Positions 62,877-64,000 of a stretch of 64,000 nt of DNA are shown here, one piece after another. The stretch is taken from positions 1,282,001-1,346,000 of the forward strand of contig NZ_CP125098.1 in NCBI RefSeq assembly GCF_030020805.1, written 5' to 3'. The position numbers were made by a program, and so were the translations under genes. Under the pieces are notes generated by a model. That model saw only the letters and a list, made by a program, of their open reading frames with translations, did not search any database and was not told where the DNA came from. This stretch comes from Paenibacillus sp. RC67. Lineage in GTDB: Bacteria; Bacillota; Bacilli; Paenibacillales; NBRC-103111. Within the stretch, counting starts at the first letter, position 1; the number at the start of each line of letters is the position of its first letter.

Positions 62877-63437
62877 ATGCACATTATTGATTTATCTATG
62901 GAAGATAAGAAACCTATACATGAGGTTGCGGTCTTGTTGATGAAAGGCTTTACGGAAGCTTGGAATGACATGGAGGAAGCTCTCCTGGAAGTAGAAGAAA
63001 GCTTGCAGGAGGATCGAATAAGCCGAATTGCTGTTGTAGAAGACGGCACCGTCGTAGGATGGATAGCAGGACAAAGCAATTATAGAGGTAAGGCGTGGGA
63101 ATTGCATCCGCTCGTTGTAGAGGAAAGTTATCGGGGCAAAGGGATTGGTAAAGCGTTAGTAGACGACTTTGAAGCGGTTGTCAGAGCTAGAGGAGGCATC
63201 ACCATTTATCTAGGTTCAGACGATGAGACTAACAGCACGAGCCTATATGGAGAAGATCTTTACCCGAATGTGCTGGACAAAGTGATGAACATGACGAACC
63301 GGAACAGACACCCATTTGGATTTTATAAAAAGCTGGGGTTTGAAGTCGTTGGCGTGTTGCCGGATGCTAACGGCTTCGGTAAGCCGGATATTTTTATGGC
63401 TAAGCGTGTGCAAATAGGAAAGGAGCGAGGAGAATAA
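62877..63437 (+). CDS. Aminoglycoside 6'-N-acetyltransferase, AAC(6')-Ii-like
   Basis: A 186-residue GNAT. WELHPLVVEESYRGKGIGKAL, GGITIYLGSDDETNSTSLYG and HPFGFYKKLGFEVVGVLPDA with NGFGKPDIFMAKR match the E. faecium AAC(6')-Ii group block by block, including the DLYPNVLDKV stretch. The enzyme would acetylate the 6' amine of aminoglycosides (kanamycin or tobramycin type) with acetyl-CoA; chromosomal members may have other native substrates. AAAGGAT precedes the ATG. The HIT gene follows directly, and its GTG abuts this stop, so they form an operon. Confidence 0.85.
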   Translation: MHIIDLSMEDKKPIHEVAVLLMKGFTEAWNDMEEALLEVEESLQEDRISRIAVVEDGTVVGWIAGQSNYRGKAWELHPLVVEESYRGKGIGKALVDDFEAVVRARGGITIYLGSDDETNSTSLYGEDLYPNVLDKVMNMTNRNRHPFGFYKKLGFEVVGVLPDANGFGKPDIFMAKRVQIGKERGE

Positions 63438-63854
63438 GTGGATTGTTTAGGATGCCGAATTGCAAATGGAAGGGAACCCAACGTCAATGTGGTTTATGAG
63501 AATGAGCATATAACCTGCGTTCTGGATATCGCTCCTTTTAACGAAGGCCATACCCTAATCCTTCCTAAAAAGCATGTACTAGATGTGGAGGAAATGGGCC
63601 TGGAAGTGGCGCATCGCATCATGGAAGCCTCTATGAAGCTATCCTCGATATTAAAACAAGTATTCCATCCAGATGGAATCACGATATGCCAAAACGGCGG
63701 CGTATTCAACGACTTGACACATTACCATATGCACCTGATTCCGAGATACAAAGGAGATGGCTTCAGCTGGAGCGAACCGTTGGTTCTTTATGGCGCAGAA
63801 GAACGGTTGGGAGAAACCCAACGTAAAATGACGGTAGCGCTAAGGGAGGAATAG
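63438..63854 (+). CDS. HIT-family protein
   Basis: A 138-residue histidine-triad protein. It begins CLGCRIANGREPNVNVVYEN with a two-Cys knuckle, includes LPKKHVLDVEEM, and ends with the triad HYHMHLIPRY. HIT enzymes hydrolyse nucleoside phosphoramidates, adenylylated compounds or dinucleotides. The start is GTG 63438, directly after the upstream stop, with GGAG upstream. Its position behind an aminoglycoside acetyltransferase is notable, because HIT proteins can cleave AMP-linked molecules. Confidence 0.88.
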   Translation: MDCLGCRIANGREPNVNVVYENEHITCVLDIAPFNEGHTLILPKKHVLDVEEMGLEVAHRIMEASMKLSSILKQVFHPDGITICQNGGVFNDLTHYHMHLIPRYKGDGFSWSEPLVLYGAEERLGETQRKMTVALREE

Positions 63855-63892
63855 CTCATATTAAAAAAGCATAGTGTACAGAAATTGAAGTA

Positions 63893-64000
63893 GTGAAACG
63901 AGCCGTAGGTGAAGCGTTGTCAATTAGAGACTTTCATTTGGTAAGAGTATTAAGAGGATCATCTACCTATGTGTATCGAGTGCAAACAGGTGGAGAAACG
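63893..64000 (+). CDS. APH-fold phosphotransferase, N-terminal fragment (cut by window edge)
   Basis: The frame from GTG 63893 to the window end reads VKRAVGEALSIRDFHLV, RVLRGSSTYVYRV and QTGGET, the first helix and strand pair of an APH-like N lobe. A better ribosome site, GGGAGG (63844-63849), is placed for a start near 63860, but that frame (LKKHSVQKLK) stops after a few codons. The 5' end may therefore be frameshifted, or the GTG is the real start. The rest lies outside. Confidence 0.5.
   Translation, partial: MKRAVGEALSIRDFHLVRVLRGSSTYVYRVQTGGET

Noticed and set aside
1-64000. tRNA, rRNA, CRISPR array or prophage
   Set aside because: None seen by eye on either strand: no cloverleaf-like clusters, no regularly spaced repeats, and no integrase, terminase or capsid-like proteins.

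Overview
The window looks like a chromosomal segment of a spore-forming, low-to-mid GC Bacillota, most likely Paenibacillus or a close relative. The reasons are a GerA-type spore germinant receptor operon, a copper-amine-oxidase-N/NlpC-P60 wall hydrolase behind a c-di-AMP (ydaO-type) riboswitch, a BM3-like self-sufficient P450 with a BM3R1/FatR-type repressor, strong AGGAGG ribosome sites, frequent TTG/GTG starts, and many small acetyltransferase, phosphotransferase and Nudix genes. No rRNA, tRNA, CRISPR array, transposase or phage gene was recognised.

Layout. 1-5 kb: end of a PHP-domain gene, a divergent TetR/DHA2 efflux pair with two palindromic operators, a P-loop kinase, and a metallophosphoesterase/histidine phosphatase pair. 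5-14.5 kb: riboswitch-controlled wall hydrolase, aldo/keto reductase, a broken Nudix gene, a nucleotidyltransferase gene with an in-frame stop, ADP-ribosylglycohydrolase, two more nucleotidyltransferases (one behind a MarR gene), and a divergent WYL regulator/SDR pair. 15-25.6 kb: membrane protein, two APH-fold kinases, luciferase-like monooxygenase, MmyB-type regulator facing a second DHA2 pump, two alpha/beta hydrolases, an internally deleted cytidine deaminase, a TSUP transporter and a VOC protein. 25.9-28.4 kb: a near-perfect 935 bp tandem duplication spanning a Nudix gene and the end of the convergent EamA gene, next to a MocR regulator. 30-32.5 kb: GntR regulator plus ilvD carrying a one-base frameshift. 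32.9-39 kb: a five-gene gerA-B-C-B-C operon. 39-46.6 kb: TetR and CYP102-like P450, M24 peptidase, SGNH hydrolase, NagZ-like lipoprotein. 46.6-64 kb: a low-density stretch with a tiny membrane protein gene, then an AAA ATPase, many GNAT enzymes, APH kinases, methyltransferase, a HAD gene with an in-frame stop, PAP-like phosphatase, orphan histidine kinase, TPR protein, SDR-TetR operon, an AAC(6')-Ii-like enzyme, a HIT protein and the start of another kinase.

Two themes stand out. First, the window is rich in small-molecule and antibiotic-modifying folds (nucleotidyltransferases, APH-like kinases, GNATs, two DHA2 pumps), each mostly in its own transcription unit, often with a local one-component regulator and a visible palindromic operator. 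Second, at least a dozen genes are broken or remnant: frameshifts, in-frame stops, internal deletions and stubs. This suggests an accessory zone with rapid turnover, although some single-base frameshifts could be base-calling errors. The strongest single observations are the 935 bp tandem duplication, the gerABCBC operon, the ilvD frameshift, the two nonsense-interrupted genes, the BM3R1-like operator pair with a look-alike third site at 62.6 kb, and an overlooked 43-residue membrane protein gene.
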